Position numbers and translations under genes: made by a program | Notes under the pieces: generated by a model | The model's database searches: none | What the model saw: only the letters and a program-made list of their open reading frames with translations | What the model was told of the DNA's origin: nothing | Shown here: piece after piece, positions 1-13,700 of the stretch | How the letters are laid out: the number at the start of each line of letters is the position of its first letter | Numbering within the stretch: the first letter of the stretch is position 1 | From: Pempheris klunzingeri | Lineage: Eukaryota; Chordata; Actinopteri; Acropomatiformes; Pempheridae | NCBI RefSeq assembly: GCF_042242105.1 | Contig: NC_092020.1 | Location: 23,695,842-23,759,841, forward strand | Direction of reading: 5' to 3' | Length of the DNA: 64,000 nucleotides

Positions 1-2089
1 GGCACGCTTGAAGAATTGATACAACATTCAGTCAATACGAGGATGTACCCCCATGTAATAACTCACAGATGAATGTTCCCAACTAAAATAACAACACAGA
101 ATGTGAGAGCTGAAGCCTAAATGCGGATTTAAGGTGTTTCTAAAATAGCTAAATGATGTAATTTCCATCATACCACACAGACAAGTGGTATGGCAGGACT
201 ATTGGCGCTCAGTCAAAGTCCCATCACAGCAGGGAGATGGACTGATCCTTCTGATATTGCCCACTGTCTCGTCTTTGAAAAATACAACTGACAGTTGCTT
301 GTCTTAGCCATAGTCCTCACGGCCCCCTGTTGTACATCATCAGACTTCAACAATATTGACTTCTGTTGAAGAGATTAGCTGTCAAGCTTTTATTTTGTTA
401 AGGGATCAAGGTCCTTCATGTTCTTACCTAAATATAACTTTACTCCGTTGCAGGTTTGAAATTGCTGGTGCAGGTGGTATTTCATTTATGAGAGCGCTCG
501 AGACCCAGAATGCCTCGGCTTGACCGCTGGGCTTTGGAAGGATTATCTCATGAATTCATGTTTTACAGCAGCTGTTAGTGAGAAGTCGCCACGGGTCTAA
601 AAGTGGATGCGAAAGCCCTCCAACCAATTGTGCCGTATGGTCACTTTCATTTTTCACTCGTCTGAAAACTTGCCATTAGCCGGTTCATTTAAAACTTTGC
701 ATTGCCTGCTTGACATCACCAACATGATCGAGGTTTTGATGGAAATGAATGAGTGGAAAAAAACACGTGACACCAGTGCGGTGCTGTGTGATAGGGGTCA
801 TATCAAACTACACCCAAAATTAAACGTCCTTAACCCGGTCTCTGAGAGCATCAAGTTAATTTTGTTCATGTCTACGTTGATAAGGATCTCCTGCAAGTCA
901 ACTATGCAATACCTCTCAGGTCATTGGAGATTTTGATTTATGAGGTGGGAGGGGCCTCGACTTACGACCTGCTAATGCCCACTCGGATGCTTGGATTGCC
1001 ATTGCAATTCATAAGAGGCTAGCAGACCAAGACTAAATGAGACCGAGCTGGAAATGTCACCTGCGTGCACAACCTTTTATGCCCTAGAGTCCTTCTCAGA
1101 ACTATAAACTCTATCTTACACGCCTGTGACCACTTCCATTGATGGCTTATGGCCGAATCCCACTAGCAACACAAGCCTTCCCCCACCTCACTGTAAATCA
1201 AACTGCTATCTAAGGCAGCAGGACTCAGCCTTACAGCGCTGGACAGTGACATATGGGAAATCCACAGTGCTTGCAATATACCACAACAAAACCATAAAGG
1301 TCATAGGCTACACTTGGCAAAGTGTGTTTGGATTTTTGTTTCATGGTGTCAAGTAAAGAGGAAGCCCGGTACCAGGTCCCCTTCGAGCAAGAAAAGCCTT
1401 GTTAACAGAGTTTGAATTATTGAAAGCCAATCAACTCAGTAAATGAATACAGTGTTTAACAAAGAATAAACCCAAGTGTAACCTAGAAATCCTGGTCAGG
1501 ATTTCTGGTCAGGCCTCTGAAATTGCTTAACCTGTGAATGAAGTGTGTTTAGAGCTCTTAATCCAAAGCAAGATAAATCAAAGTCCTTTACTCCAACGAT
1601 AAAAAAAGCTCATTGGCTCACTGGAATTAGATGTGTATTATATAGAGATTTAAGCATTTATACATTATATTAGAGATTATACATATAGAGATTCACATAG
1701 TAAAATAAAGTTGCCAAATGCAGAGATACTCAAATTGCTTTCTGAAATGGATTAAAAAAAAAAACCTGAAAAATTTTTGAAATACACTGCATCTCTTATC
1801 TGTGCTGGGACACGAAGGCCCCCCTGGTGTTTGGTTCAGTGTGAAGGTCACTCTGATGGAGACCACTGTCTCTTACGGACTTCAAAGGAGTTGTTGGCTT
1901 TGTGCTGTGCTTCACCCACAGGGTAATGTAGTTCCCAGCTACTGCTTCTTGTAAATTATCTGTCACCAATGTTGTAGAAAAATGGCAAAAAGTGTAACAT
2001 TTGAATTCCTGTTCTTCACTCAGTGTGTCTATGGCTACTGAGTTCACATTTATGTAGAGTGAAATGTGTTAAATGTGAGATAAGTACTA
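1..2089. other. Gene-free stretch, left edge
   Basis: I see no coding region here that resembles a known protein. The longest open frames (near 607-936 and 1126-1356) have no recognisable domain, no splice context and ordinary composition, so I treat them as chance. No tRNA, simple repeat or transposon end was recognised. The sequence is mixed AT/GC without long low-complexity runs, as in ordinary fish intergenic DNA. Confidence 0.6.
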
Positions 2090-2453
2090 CTTTTTTCCCA
2101 CGCTTTGAACCCTGCGGCTTATACAACAATGCGGCTAATCTGTAGATTTTTCTTCGCTAACGTTTCAGTGACGGTTTCAGTGCACAGGAGGAGGATGAAT
2201 AAAAACATTAATGACTTTTCTGTTTTGTTCGATCAGCCGTTTTACTGCCGTGTTACAGGCACCGTTTGGAAACAATTAAGGTATGTAAATAAACATTTAC
2301 AAAATCTTTCTGTGTAAATATCTCATTTCACAACGTATATATCTGCGGCTTATAGTCTGGTGCGGCTAATATATGTAAAAATATTTTTTTCTTTTCAAAT
2401 TTAGTGGGTGCGGCTTATATTCCGATGCGCTCTATAGTCCGGTAAATACGGTA
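2090..2453. mobile_element. Dispersed repeat fragment with GCGGCTTATA motifs
   Basis: The motif TGCGGCTTATA occurs three times (2113, 2344 and 2409), together with two copies of TGCGGCTAAT. The block ends in CCGGTAAATACGGTA. This matches the layout of widespread non-autonomous DNA-transposon repeats in vertebrates that carry such terminal wording. Only one clear end is visible; the left end near 2090 lacks a matching inverted repeat, so this is probably a fragment. The family is not named because that needs a repeat-library comparison. It has no coding capacity. Confidence 0.55.
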
Positions 2454-5400
2454 TATATATTTTTTTTTTAATAAAATTAAAGCACAAAATCACCTGCACT
2501 CTTGTTTTAAACTCAAACTTACTAACCTTTGGGCTACACGACTTGAACAATGTTGTTTTAGTGTGAGAACATCAAAACAGACCAACACAAATGTGCGCCT
2601 CATCCTCCCACAGCTGCCACCACCACGGCTCCTCGGCCAGGTCTCTTACCCATTCTGTGCACAACCACTGACTGACAGCCTCTCTTCTACTACTGTGTTA
2701 GCTCAGCGTAGCTTACCTCAGTATGTTGCTGGGCAGCACCTCTGACACGCTTGGAGACTCGGCTTCACTGTGCTATGGGTGCCGTCTCAGTGGCCAAAAC
2801 AAAGGACAGAGAAGTTCAGATTACCACACCAACGCACAGTGAGTGAGTGTGACTTTATTTTTTGCTCATGACATCACTTCTCCTCTATAACTTAACATAG
2901 CAAACTGCTGTGTTAGTTTTCTAAATCTCTAGATCAGAAGGCACACCAGTGTACTTACTTATTTTTTACTTACTTACTTTTTACGTACTTCCTTATTTTT
3001 TGTGTTGTGACATAAATAGTATCATCTCATCACTTGACATATCTGTTGGATATCTGTTCATTCAAATGTGTGACATTATGAGATAGGATTTTATTATTTG
3101 TGTGGATTACTGACCATGACAAGCTGTGTTGGAGGCCAGTCAGTGATGCTGCACTTTATATGTATTTCCAAATAAAACCAAAAACTTGCAGATTTAGTTT
3201 TCAGGTCACAGCAGTGATGTGTCTGCAGCAGCTGGCCTCTGTACTGTGCCTGGCCGGCTACATGCAAACTGCTATCTACATCACCTTCATCACACACGCA
3301 CCCTCCCCCAGGGAAGCGCCCTCTGAGTAATGAGACACAGCCGGGCCTATGTTCAACGTCCCGTCACTTAATGTGACATGAATCTCCTTTGCCATGTGTG
3401 ATCGATTTATTTATTACCTTGTTTATGTAAAGCCAAGCAAAGTCTCCTGGCACGGGATTTCTTTAGCCTGAAATATCAATGGCCATCATTCACTTTTTAT
3501 TGCTTTTTTCTTGTCCTTTCTGCTCTTGTGGTATTTGTTTTGTGGTATATTGGGGAAAGGATGTAAGATATGGAAAAACTGCAGAAAAGGTATATGTGAT
3601 TGCATATCTAGTGAATTCATGGTATTTGCCAATATCCAAGGATAGAAGTCTCATAATTGAATCAAAAGTTCAAATCAGGTCAGCGCAATGTTTTCACACA
3701 TTCCTATCAAACATATTTGACATTTCAATATAAGCCACCAGGCAAGAATATGCAAGTAATATGAGCAATTTATGTTGAAGAATCTTCACGACATCTTCCT
3801 GTTTGTGATTTAACATGGAGAAAGTGTGAGCTATAAATCAATATTGGCTGAATATTCAGTTCAGCCTTTGACGAACGTTCTGCACTCTGTAATTAGATCA
3901 CAACACTTTAAATATTTAAATCTACACAATCATTTGTTAGGTAGACTCTACATAAGGTATTTTACATGCTTGATGCACTAAATGGTCACAAACAAAACAA
4001 AAAAAATCTGTTTAATATATGAACAGTCCTTCAACTTTGTTCAAGTGCATGGCACAAATGTTGCCCCCATCAGGTTTGGCATAGCATGCTGAAATGTTAA
4101 AACTCACATTTGCAGCTCACTGATATGATGTGCACATGTCAGCTGGTGACAATGTTAAGATTAGATGGTAAAAAAAAAAAGTCACTTAGGTTACAGGCAG
4201 AGTTCTGGATGACAAAAACCAAAACAACAAGCTTTGTCAAGCGTTCATTAGAGCCAGTGCAACATGTGGTCTCTCTGCCCTAGATCATCCTCAGAGGTGT
4301 GCTGTGTCTTTCTGTCCAAATCGCCCTCCAGACCTGCTGTGTGCAACACTCGTGTGAGCGCCAGAGCTTTTGCTATCGGGCAGATGCCAGGCCGTCCTAA
4401 GAGGGCTTCTCGGGGCAATCCCAGTTACAAGCTCTGGTGTTAACCCGCTGGAGGACTCTTATCAGCAACATGTCATGTTCGCATTTTCCCTGCAGTTCCA
4501 CCGACTCCCTCACCGTCATCTCAACACTCTCCTAAGCTCCACCCTAGAAGGCCACTTTTATCTGAAGCGCTAAAGTGGCAAACATATTTGTCCTGAGCTT
4601 TCCCACAGTCTCAGGAGTTGGAAAGTGCACGAAGCGACTGCATTGTAACACAGGGCAGGAGCCGGCGCGTCCACATGGAGCTCCAGGTTTCAAGTACGTC
4701 CAAGGGGCCCCGCAGTGTCGATGCCCCAGTTTATTTAGAGGACGATTATAGATTGTTTTGCATGTCTTAGAACATTAAAGTTGCTCTATACGTTTTCCGT
4801 GAGATCTGATTTAGATTCTACTCTCCAGATTGACATTCACATTAAAACAACAAAAGACCAAATCAATCACGCTGAACACTTTTATTCTTTTTTTTTTATT
4901 TCTCATTTGTCATCTTATGGTTACATTTTTGCAGTTGCTATGGCAATGCTTGTAAAAATCCTTCTGAACTTAAAATGATAGCACCTTGATTTTTTTCAGC
5001 ATCTATACATAGCTCTTTTTTTTTTTTTTTTAAAGAACATGTTTTATTCTTGGTTACATACCAGTTACAAATGATTCATTTACATTTAATTTACATTTAA
5101 TTTAATTTGATTTAATTTACTGATAATGCTTGATGGACACTGACAAAGTGGGCTTTTAACTCTTTCCCTCTGCTGTCAACTATAAGCCCAGACCCCCTCC
5201 CACCCCAGACACCCCACTGAATCTGCTCATTACTGGGAACAATGAAAGTAGAAGGAGAGAAAAAAAAAAGGGGTTGAAGTTTTATTGCTTGTGTTGTCAT
5301 GTCCACTCACAACTTCTTGAAACTTTTTGTTGATGGGGGGGGAGTTGGCTTAGTTCGCCTCCCTTTGCCTTTCACTACTGTCAGGCCTTTTATGTTTTTC

Positions 5401-7335
5401 CTGTGGATTTTGGGTCACTGTCTGAGAGACTGAGAGAGGGTGTGAGGGAAATTTAAATGTGGCTCTCCAAAGGCTGGGAGAGAATATTGAGTGGCTGCTC
5501 TTCTTTTGGGGAAATACAGAATTTGTGTCCTAATTATCGGAGTTCAGTCCGGCCGCTTCTGGAAAACAGGTGAGTATCTGGTTTCTTATGTATGTTTACA
5601 CCATCATTTCCAACAGTAAAAATATCTGTGATTTGGTATCGTGGGATAAGTGGTGGGTTCTATTAGTCTGCTAAGATATTTTGACTGAATCAAGTGCAAG
5701 AGTGTGGTTTTTTTTCCATCTTTTAAAAAATATTTTAGCCATGGAAACCTCCTCTGCCGGCTCTAGTCGGCCATTGTAGATACACCCATCTCTGTCTCAT
5801 GTTGGCACCTTTTTCCCTCCTTGGGGATTAGGAGCTGTCACTGGTCCCCTCTGCTCCACACACACCCTCATACCCTGCACACACACTGCAGTTGCTGCTC
5901 AAATCTCTAGTTCTTAGGGTACTGTGTATGATAGTGACTGGGTGAGCTTGGGGCTTGATTAGTGCAGTTAGCCCTTCTAAGGCTCTGGCTGTTTACAGTG
6001 GATTACAGGGAGGGAGGCAGGGGTTAAGTCTACCCAGGCATCATGCCTCCCCTTCCTCCCTCCCTCTCTCTCCCACCCACGGGAGCCACTGCAGCAGGGC
6101 TGGCAGCTCGTCTGGGCTCCTCATCGCAAGGCCAGGCTGACAGGTAGCGGGATTTGGCAGAGCAGTTTGCATGAGAGCCAACAAGAAAAACTGAACATGG
6201 CGGATTAGTTCGGGATTATGTTGTCAGAGTTAGCCTTGACGGACAAACTGCAGAGGAATAAATTGCAATCTGTTTGAGGAGCACGCTGCCACGCAAACAG
6301 GAGAGGCATCGGCTCTTCTCACAGCCTGTCCAAAATGACAGGGAGGGGAGAAAATCATTAATAATTTATAAACAAAGTCTACGGCCATTACTGACGTCTG
6401 CCCACTCTGGCTAGACAAGATGTCTGGTTGTCTAACCCCTAACATCAGGGGCTGGTTCATGTTAAATCGTAAAACCAAAAGTGACAGGGCATGTATTGAG
6501 ATAAGAGATCGTTATACTGGGAAGGGTAGTCAAGCGTACTGGCTACTCCTGTGATTCAAAGTCTATCATCCCATATCTAGTGAGGCAGTGAGTGAGGAGC
6601 ACACAGAAAGGTTTAGATCTGCCTGTGGCTCTCAAACTGAAAGTCATTATAGTTGTAGTTGTGACTAATTTTGGCACCTGGAGTGAGGTTTTAGTAAAGC
6701 TTCTGTAAATTGCTTAAGTAGCTTTTATGAAACCAGGGAGACTAGTAAACAAAGCCCAGTGTTTAGGCTGTGGTCCTTTAATTGCAAAGAGCACTGTTCT
6801 GGGTTTTTCGCAAATGTAAATCTTCAAGTTTCTTGGCAGCTCATAGCTTCTGAGTAGCGCTGGTTTGCGTTCTGTTATAGTGTTTTATTTTGTGGTCGAG
6901 TAGATTTAACGTGCTAAAACACTGTCGGGGGTCAACTGTTTCAAGAGTCATGTCACAAGCAGTATTGTGTTTAATTTATGCCTTCAGTGTGGAAAAATAT
7001 GTATCCATAAGTATTTCCACTCCAGGTGAGATCAACCATGACACTAAATAGAAATGCCATCTTGGCAAAAAACTGTCCCCACAATAAAAGCATTAATACA
7101 TGCAAACATTCATATGATTTATGTTTTATTTAACTTCATAACAGGATTTAAAGTCATTTATTATGATATCTAAAAATGAAGAGAATTGGGCTCCCTGAAT
7201 TAACAAAAATTACTGGGAAATGGCTAAAAGGGCAAATAGTTTGATTGTTAAGAGTTAAGAAGAAGCTTCAGAGCGAAGGAAGTAATACATGAAAACTTAT
7301 CCGGAGGAAATAATTATAAAAAAAGTCTTCCCATC
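2454..7335. other. Gene-free stretch
   Basis: No supported gene. The stretch holds short homopolymer tracts (for example the T-run near 5018-5034) and AT-rich low-complexity DNA around 5080-5120. At 5570 there is an isolated consensus splice donor (CAG, then GTGAGTAT), discussed in the findings. Open frames here have no domain similarity that I recognise. Confidence 0.55.
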
Positions 7336-7339
7336 GACA

Positions 7340-7770
7340 GTACAAACACACTGCAACAGCTACACTTCATTTCTCTCTGTTTTCATCTTTCTTTTATTGG
7401 AGAATTGAATTAGCTCGATTTGATGCCGTGCAGCAGCGTTCTCATGCCGAGGACTGACTGGCATGGCAAAATGCATTAATGAGCTTTATTGCATTCTATC
7501 CTCTCCTACATCATTAGGAATGCATGTCTGTATGTTAAACATATGAATATGCATCGGCATAGAGCATTTGCTCTCAGAGTTAGCGGTGAGCCAGCGCTGT
7601 GCCTTGAATAATAATCCAGCAGAGAAATGAATGCATTTTCTTTGCTTTCGCCTTGTAATTAAAGAAAGATAATAAGAACACATTTTGTTTTCTGATTTTA
7701 TCACGAAACTGATTCTGAAAGTCAAATTGTGCTCCGATTGAGTAAACTTCAAATTTTATATGAGGTGATA
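7340..7770. promoter_or_regulatory. Candidate conserved non-coding element
   Basis: This block is free of simple repeats. It is dense in octamer-like and homeobox-like words (ATGCATTA, AATGCAT, TAATGAG, CTTGTAATTA) and GATAA words, as in developmental enhancers of vertebrates. Open frames here carry no domain. The call rests on texture only, with no alignment behind it, and it could be neutral DNA. Confidence 0.3.
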
Positions 7771-10700
7771 TTTGCCTATATGATAAGAATTCTTGACTGT
7801 TGCACGTTTAGATGAATTTAATTGTGTGTTTTTGTGATCACAGCACTGTATATTGTAATACATTAGCAAAAAATACGCTGAGTTATGTGGTTTCACTATG
7901 CAAAATATAAGCTGGTAGGCAGATGCAATGGACAGATTTATTTCATCTCCGTCTGTTTTCCTGAACAAATCCAGTCCAGTGTTCCCAGTCACACTGAGGG
8001 TGATCCTGAGGTCGGCAGAGGTCGCTGGATAAAGGTTAACAAATTACCTCGATGCCTCTCACAGATCTGATTGATGTCGAGTGGGGGAAGGGAATGGAGT
8101 TAGGTCAAGATAAGGTAAGCTTGGAGATAAAGCATTTCTGTAAAAAAAAAAAAAAAAAGTGCCTTACAGCAAACAAAATACAAACACTCAGTAAAAAAGA
8201 TATAAGGCCAGACTTCTTGTGTGTGTGTAGTTGTATGTACGTGCAATGTGGCACACAGCTACAGCCACAGAATACAGCCAAACTCAAATGAAGCTGTCAA
8301 ACCTGAAGCATCTCATTTTACACCATTTTACAGACTTTGTTGTCCAAAGTGACTTACAGTGCTTTCAAACTAAAAAGAGACTGGAAAAAAAACTGGAAGT
8401 GCCAAACAAATAGCGAAGAGTGTGTTAGAGAGCTTCACTGCAACTGGTTTTTGTTAAGGAATTAAGATGGAAGTAATATTTCATATATGGATGTGGTGCC
8501 TTTACTTATATTAACTATGTACTGGTATATACATTTATAGTCACTGTGAATTTTATTGTAGAATGAGTGATGACTTTATGTTTACTTAACTAACAGCAGG
8601 ACACAGCTATGCTCCATTCAAAAGGATTTCGTATTGAATGATGTAAATGAGAAGTCAGGAGTCAGAAACTGGAGCACCGCCTAATTCTACGAAACAAGCA
8701 ATGAATTGATCCGCTCACTGAGCTTTTTCTTTTTTTTTTCTTTTCTCAGTTTTCTTTTTTATTGTTCCAATTCTCCCACCGCCTGCGCTCTCACTGTACA
8801 CCCCAGCTTTGGCCTGCAGAAGACCTGCTATTCATTCACCACACACAAGTCGCCAACGAAAGCAGCCGGCGCTCCTCAAGAACAAAGACGCTATCTGCAC
8901 ACATTGCAGCGTGCTGTAAGAAACGGGTGACATGGAACAGTGAAGAGAGGGAGGAACCGAGGCTACTGATTACTGACAGGACAATTAGAAGGAGCAAATC
9001 TGCTATCTGAGCTAAATATTCCAGATAGGGAGGGCGTACAGCAGGGTGACGGACCCCCCTGGGGCACTCACCCAGTGGGGCGCCATGGGGGTGTTCATGC
9101 TGATTGATTTATCTGGATGAAGGTGAGAGACACAGATGAGTCTGACATCCTACTATTACTCTGGTTTCTGTGGAGCTGTTGCTGCTCATTGTGATATGAA
9201 GTGAATGGTTTCATCCAGTAACAGAAATATCTACTACTGTAAAAGATGGAAACATTCGTTTTTAATTAGAAGTCTTTGCTATGAAAATAGCAACAACGAT
9301 CAAACAATCCCAGAAAACAAAATGGTTTCCAGGATAGACATCAAGCATTTTGCAAGAAGACTAAAACCCCAGGAGCATGCTAAATATATTCCCTGCTTAT
9401 CCTTTCTCGTACCCATTGCAAATAAATAAATCAGCTATGTCTGTACACGCAACTTTTGACCTGTTGTAGTTTCCATTTTCCCTTTGATTTTCCGAAGGGT
9501 ATTATCTTTGCTCTCCAGTTGAGGGAGGGTAAACAGTAGCGGTGGAGAGTCGTATGTCTCTTTAAATAAACTGCATTGTCTGATGATGTTTTAATGGGCA
9601 AACCTCGATCCCCTGGGCAGTGACCCCTCTGAGTGTGCTCTGCACAGGGTGCTGGGATTTAATCGCTGTGCACATACGAGGCCATACACCGCAAGGAATG
9701 TTAAACTGGATGACTCTTTTAGTTTTGTAATAAAAAAGACACTGTAAAGCATTTTTTCCTTAAAAAGATGCAAATGCTTTTTTGAAAATGTTCATTTTTC
9801 TTCTCTGTACTTGACATCTTGATTTGCTGCTGGCCTTGACAGGAGGCAAATTACTTTGCTTTTTTGCTTGTTCAGGTATTCCAGATGCTTCATATAAATT
9901 CTAAAACTAATCCAATCATTGTTGAAGCAGGAAAAAAAAATGGCTTGTATCGACGTTCGTAGGATGTAAAGGGCTGCAAGGTGCTCCAGCCAGTAGGCAC
10001 ACTACAGAACTTGACAGTTTATCTCCAACAATGCCCTCCCAAAGCTTTAAATCATAGATTCCATTTTCACAAATAGGGGGAGATAATGCACATTAGTGGG
10101 AGTATTATCGATAATATACAAATTTCAGTTCAGCTTTAATATGCTACTTGGTTAAGTGGGGTTTTTTTTGCAGTGGCTGTCTGCCCATAATGTTCTTCCC
10201 AACTTATTCCCACATGGGGATCCATTTCCAGTCAAAACAGAGAGGGTATCCACAGAACAGACAACACAGAGAGCCCCACACCCTGTGTTTCAGTGATGTT
10301 TCCCTGGGAAAAAACAAAGACATGCGCAGGAATGACAGGACCACAAAGAGGACAAGAAACTTTGGGGAAGAAAAAAAGAACAGAGGATGTTATCAGATGG
10401 AAAGAATGAGCAGGAGAGGGGAAAAAATGAGACAAAGTAACTCAACTCAATATGTGCAGGACTCCCCCGTTTTCCTTTTCTAGCTGAAACTAATGAATTT
10501 TTGTGGGAAGAGGAAATGCTTTGGGAATAGGTAAAAATTTCATCAAACACCGGATGTGTGCACTTGATTAGTAATTCAGACCAAAGCTAACTTTGGTAAG
10601 ACAATATTACAAGAGGGCTCAAGGAAATAGCTAATGAGCAGCTAAGCTAACTTTATTTTGCTCCAGAGCATACAGTCATCTGATTTTCTAGGCATGAAAT

Positions 10701-13700
10701 CCTAATTGGATTGTGGAGAAGTGAAGAGGACAAAGAACATTTATCTTTCACAATTATAAAGGAATTCATATCTTGGGCAAATTTGCTAGCTTGCATTACA
10801 ATTTGATTGAATTAACTATTGATGAGCAGCAGAAACCAAAATCATTTCAATCTTCCAACCCTCAGCAGTCAATAGATTATTCTGATTTTAGATATTATAG
10901 AAAGCTTTAAAAAAAAAACTTTTATGATTTTTGACCATCCTTTAAGTCATCAAGTCTCATTCTGTCTCTTTCCTGTTCAACACCTGTCTTCCATTAGGCT
11001 TTGGTGAGCAGCTATTGTGGCGTGCACAGTGCACAGGAAGCAATGGCGTGACGTGCTCAGCAGGCTCGAATCATTCACGAGCCGACGGTGAGGGCGCGGC
11101 CTGATGAAGATGTAAAGTAATATCCCAGCAGCGCATGAGGTCAGTCATCCCCCTTTTTACAGGCAACATGAAAAGAGGTTCGAATCCCGGTCACGAGACA
11201 GGGCTGGGTCCCTTTATCTCAAGGGTTCATCAGTTCAGATAATGTAACAGGGTGAGGTGGCTGCTGCAGGGCATTTCTATTATGCTAATGTAATTGATAA
11301 TATTACAGGCACTCGCTGACATTTGCAGACGTAGACAACTTTCAGAAGTGAAATATATTTAATGACTTCAATGTGCAATCTCACTTTTCCCTAAAGTCAG
11401 GTATTCAGGAATTAAAACCGTGTCTTAAAATGGACTATTATGCATTTGTAAAATCATGAAAGGGGTTTCATGAGGCTGCAAGGTCAAAGAATTTCTCAGC
11501 CTACATGAGATCTTGAAATCTGAGACTGGTAATTGGAATATATGTTTAAAAATGCCACGACAATGTGAGAAAATGCTTTTCAGTGGTCACGGTGATGTTT
11601 TGTCTACCCTCAAAGTAGAAAACAACAGAATAAACTGAGATACTTTTTCTCTGTTTTGACACTGTCCACAGGTTAGGGCGCCGATTAACCCCAGATGGAT
11701 GGAGTCGCCCACACGAGAGGTGACGTGAGGTGATTCGCCATCACTTTCGTATTAGTCCCATCATGCAAGCTGAGGGTGGGGATTTCAGAAGCAGGGGAGG
11801 GGAAGCGGGGCGTCCAGAGGGTTCGTGTTCAGGCCTCTTCTGTGAATCATGCAGCCTAGCGTGCGATCGGCACACTGCCCTCCTCTTGACTCCCTCATAA
11901 GCTCTGTTACAATAACACACTTGCTTTTCACTCCGGCCCTAACCCCGAAGCTCCCCCATCCAAAACTCCCCCTACCCACCTCCACCAACACTCCACATCT
12001 CTAAAAAACACAGCAGGAAAAAAGGAAAACAGCCCTGTGCCTACAAATTTCTGTAAGATAAAAGCCGGAGGGTATTTATTTCGGCCGCTGGCTCCCCTCA
12101 AAACTCCATTACTGTTGTTAGCATAACTGTGATGACAAAGATAATCTGTGTTATTATTATCATTATTATTCCCCACTTTAATTAATTTCTCCCCGGGGCT
12201 CAGAGCAGTAATGAGGAGCAGACGTCGACCGTTTCTATCCCACTCCACTTCCTCTGCACTGAAGTCCCAAACAAGTGCAAGTCAAGGTTAACAGTGCCAT
12301 CTACAGTAAAGAGAAAACTAGTTCATTGTGTGCTGTGACAATATTGATGATATGAGAGGTGCAGAGATGGAAATATCTAAGGCAGAAGCCGTCGTTTAGG
12401 GTTGGTTGAGCAAGAGTGGGCCTCTTTTTGGCAAATGCACCAAAAGTGTCCAGTGATCACCGATGGGTCAAGTGACCAAACCATGTTTTCTCTGAAATGG
12501 TTTAAAAGTTACAGACTCTCAAACTGCAACAGAGCTTGGAGACAGCTCGTCTGCCAAAGGATACTGAAGCTCAGAAAATAGGTTGTAATATGTAATGTTG
12601 TAGATAATGTGGTTGTGTAGACATAGATGCTGAAAATATATAATGATTTCAAATGTCGACATCTTTCGATCGGACCGACACTACATCTACAGCCCAACAG
12701 GTTCAACAACATGAGCCACCTCATCATTTAGAGTGTCCCGCTTTAATTAAAAGCACAGTACTAGTTTTGGTGACAGTGTTAAAAATACAGTTATCAACAG
12801 AGATGACACCTGTCGTTCTTCTTTTGAAACGTGATCAGTGACAATATGGCCTTATTAAGACAGAAGGGCTGTAATAACTGGTGAATTTAAAGCTTTGAAT
12901 TTCAACTACGACATGCATGCAGCCATGACACTGTTACAAAACAATGAGAGCGTTGGTGAAAAAAATTTTATTGGCCATTCTGACCCATTTTTGCTGACCT
13001 TGCACTCTATATTATGTGAGAACAACTTTTTAAGGGCCTTTTTTCTGTCTGTATGATCAAACTTCAGTCCCTGTGACAATCTGACGCCGAGTCTGACTGA
13101 GCGCAGAGCTGGTTCCCACATTGTTACTGAAGAAAACTCCAAGCGAGCTCCAGATGCCTCATAGAACTACTTTTGTGCCGTTCAAAATATCCCAAAGTAT
13201 ACAAAGAAATCCATTCTCACTTACGATATATTCTTATGAGAATATCTCTATTCCTAAATAACCATCTTAACATGGATGAGGCTAGGTGAGTGACATGAAC
13301 TAATTTACAGCTGACTAATTTAGCACATCAATGTCAGAGACTAAACACAGGGATTCAGAGATTTAACCATTTGCCTTGACGAGGGAGAGAAAAAAAAGGC
13401 TAAAGAGGGACCATTACTGTTTATCCTCAGCCTTATCACTACTGGCGATGGGCTTGTAAATATTATCCTATTCTCCTTAATCCACTGCACAACGCTGCTC
13501 ACCCACTTACCGGAAGCTCCGACATTTACCTCGGGATTTGCTGGGGCTTGGGCTAGAGTGGCTGCGAGTGGGAAAGTGCTAATCTACAAGGCAGATTCAG
13601 GATTAGTCTGGTGAGCCAGGTGACCCGAGAGCCTGAGATCTTATTGGCCGGAGGAGATGCGGGCCTGTGGTCCTTGGCAGGGGGTGACTGACAAGAGGAA

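Noticed and set aside
11161..11240. Possible tRNA around a perfect B-box GGTTCGAATCC
   Set aside because: The T-stem does not pair and no A box or acceptor stem is found at tRNA spacing.
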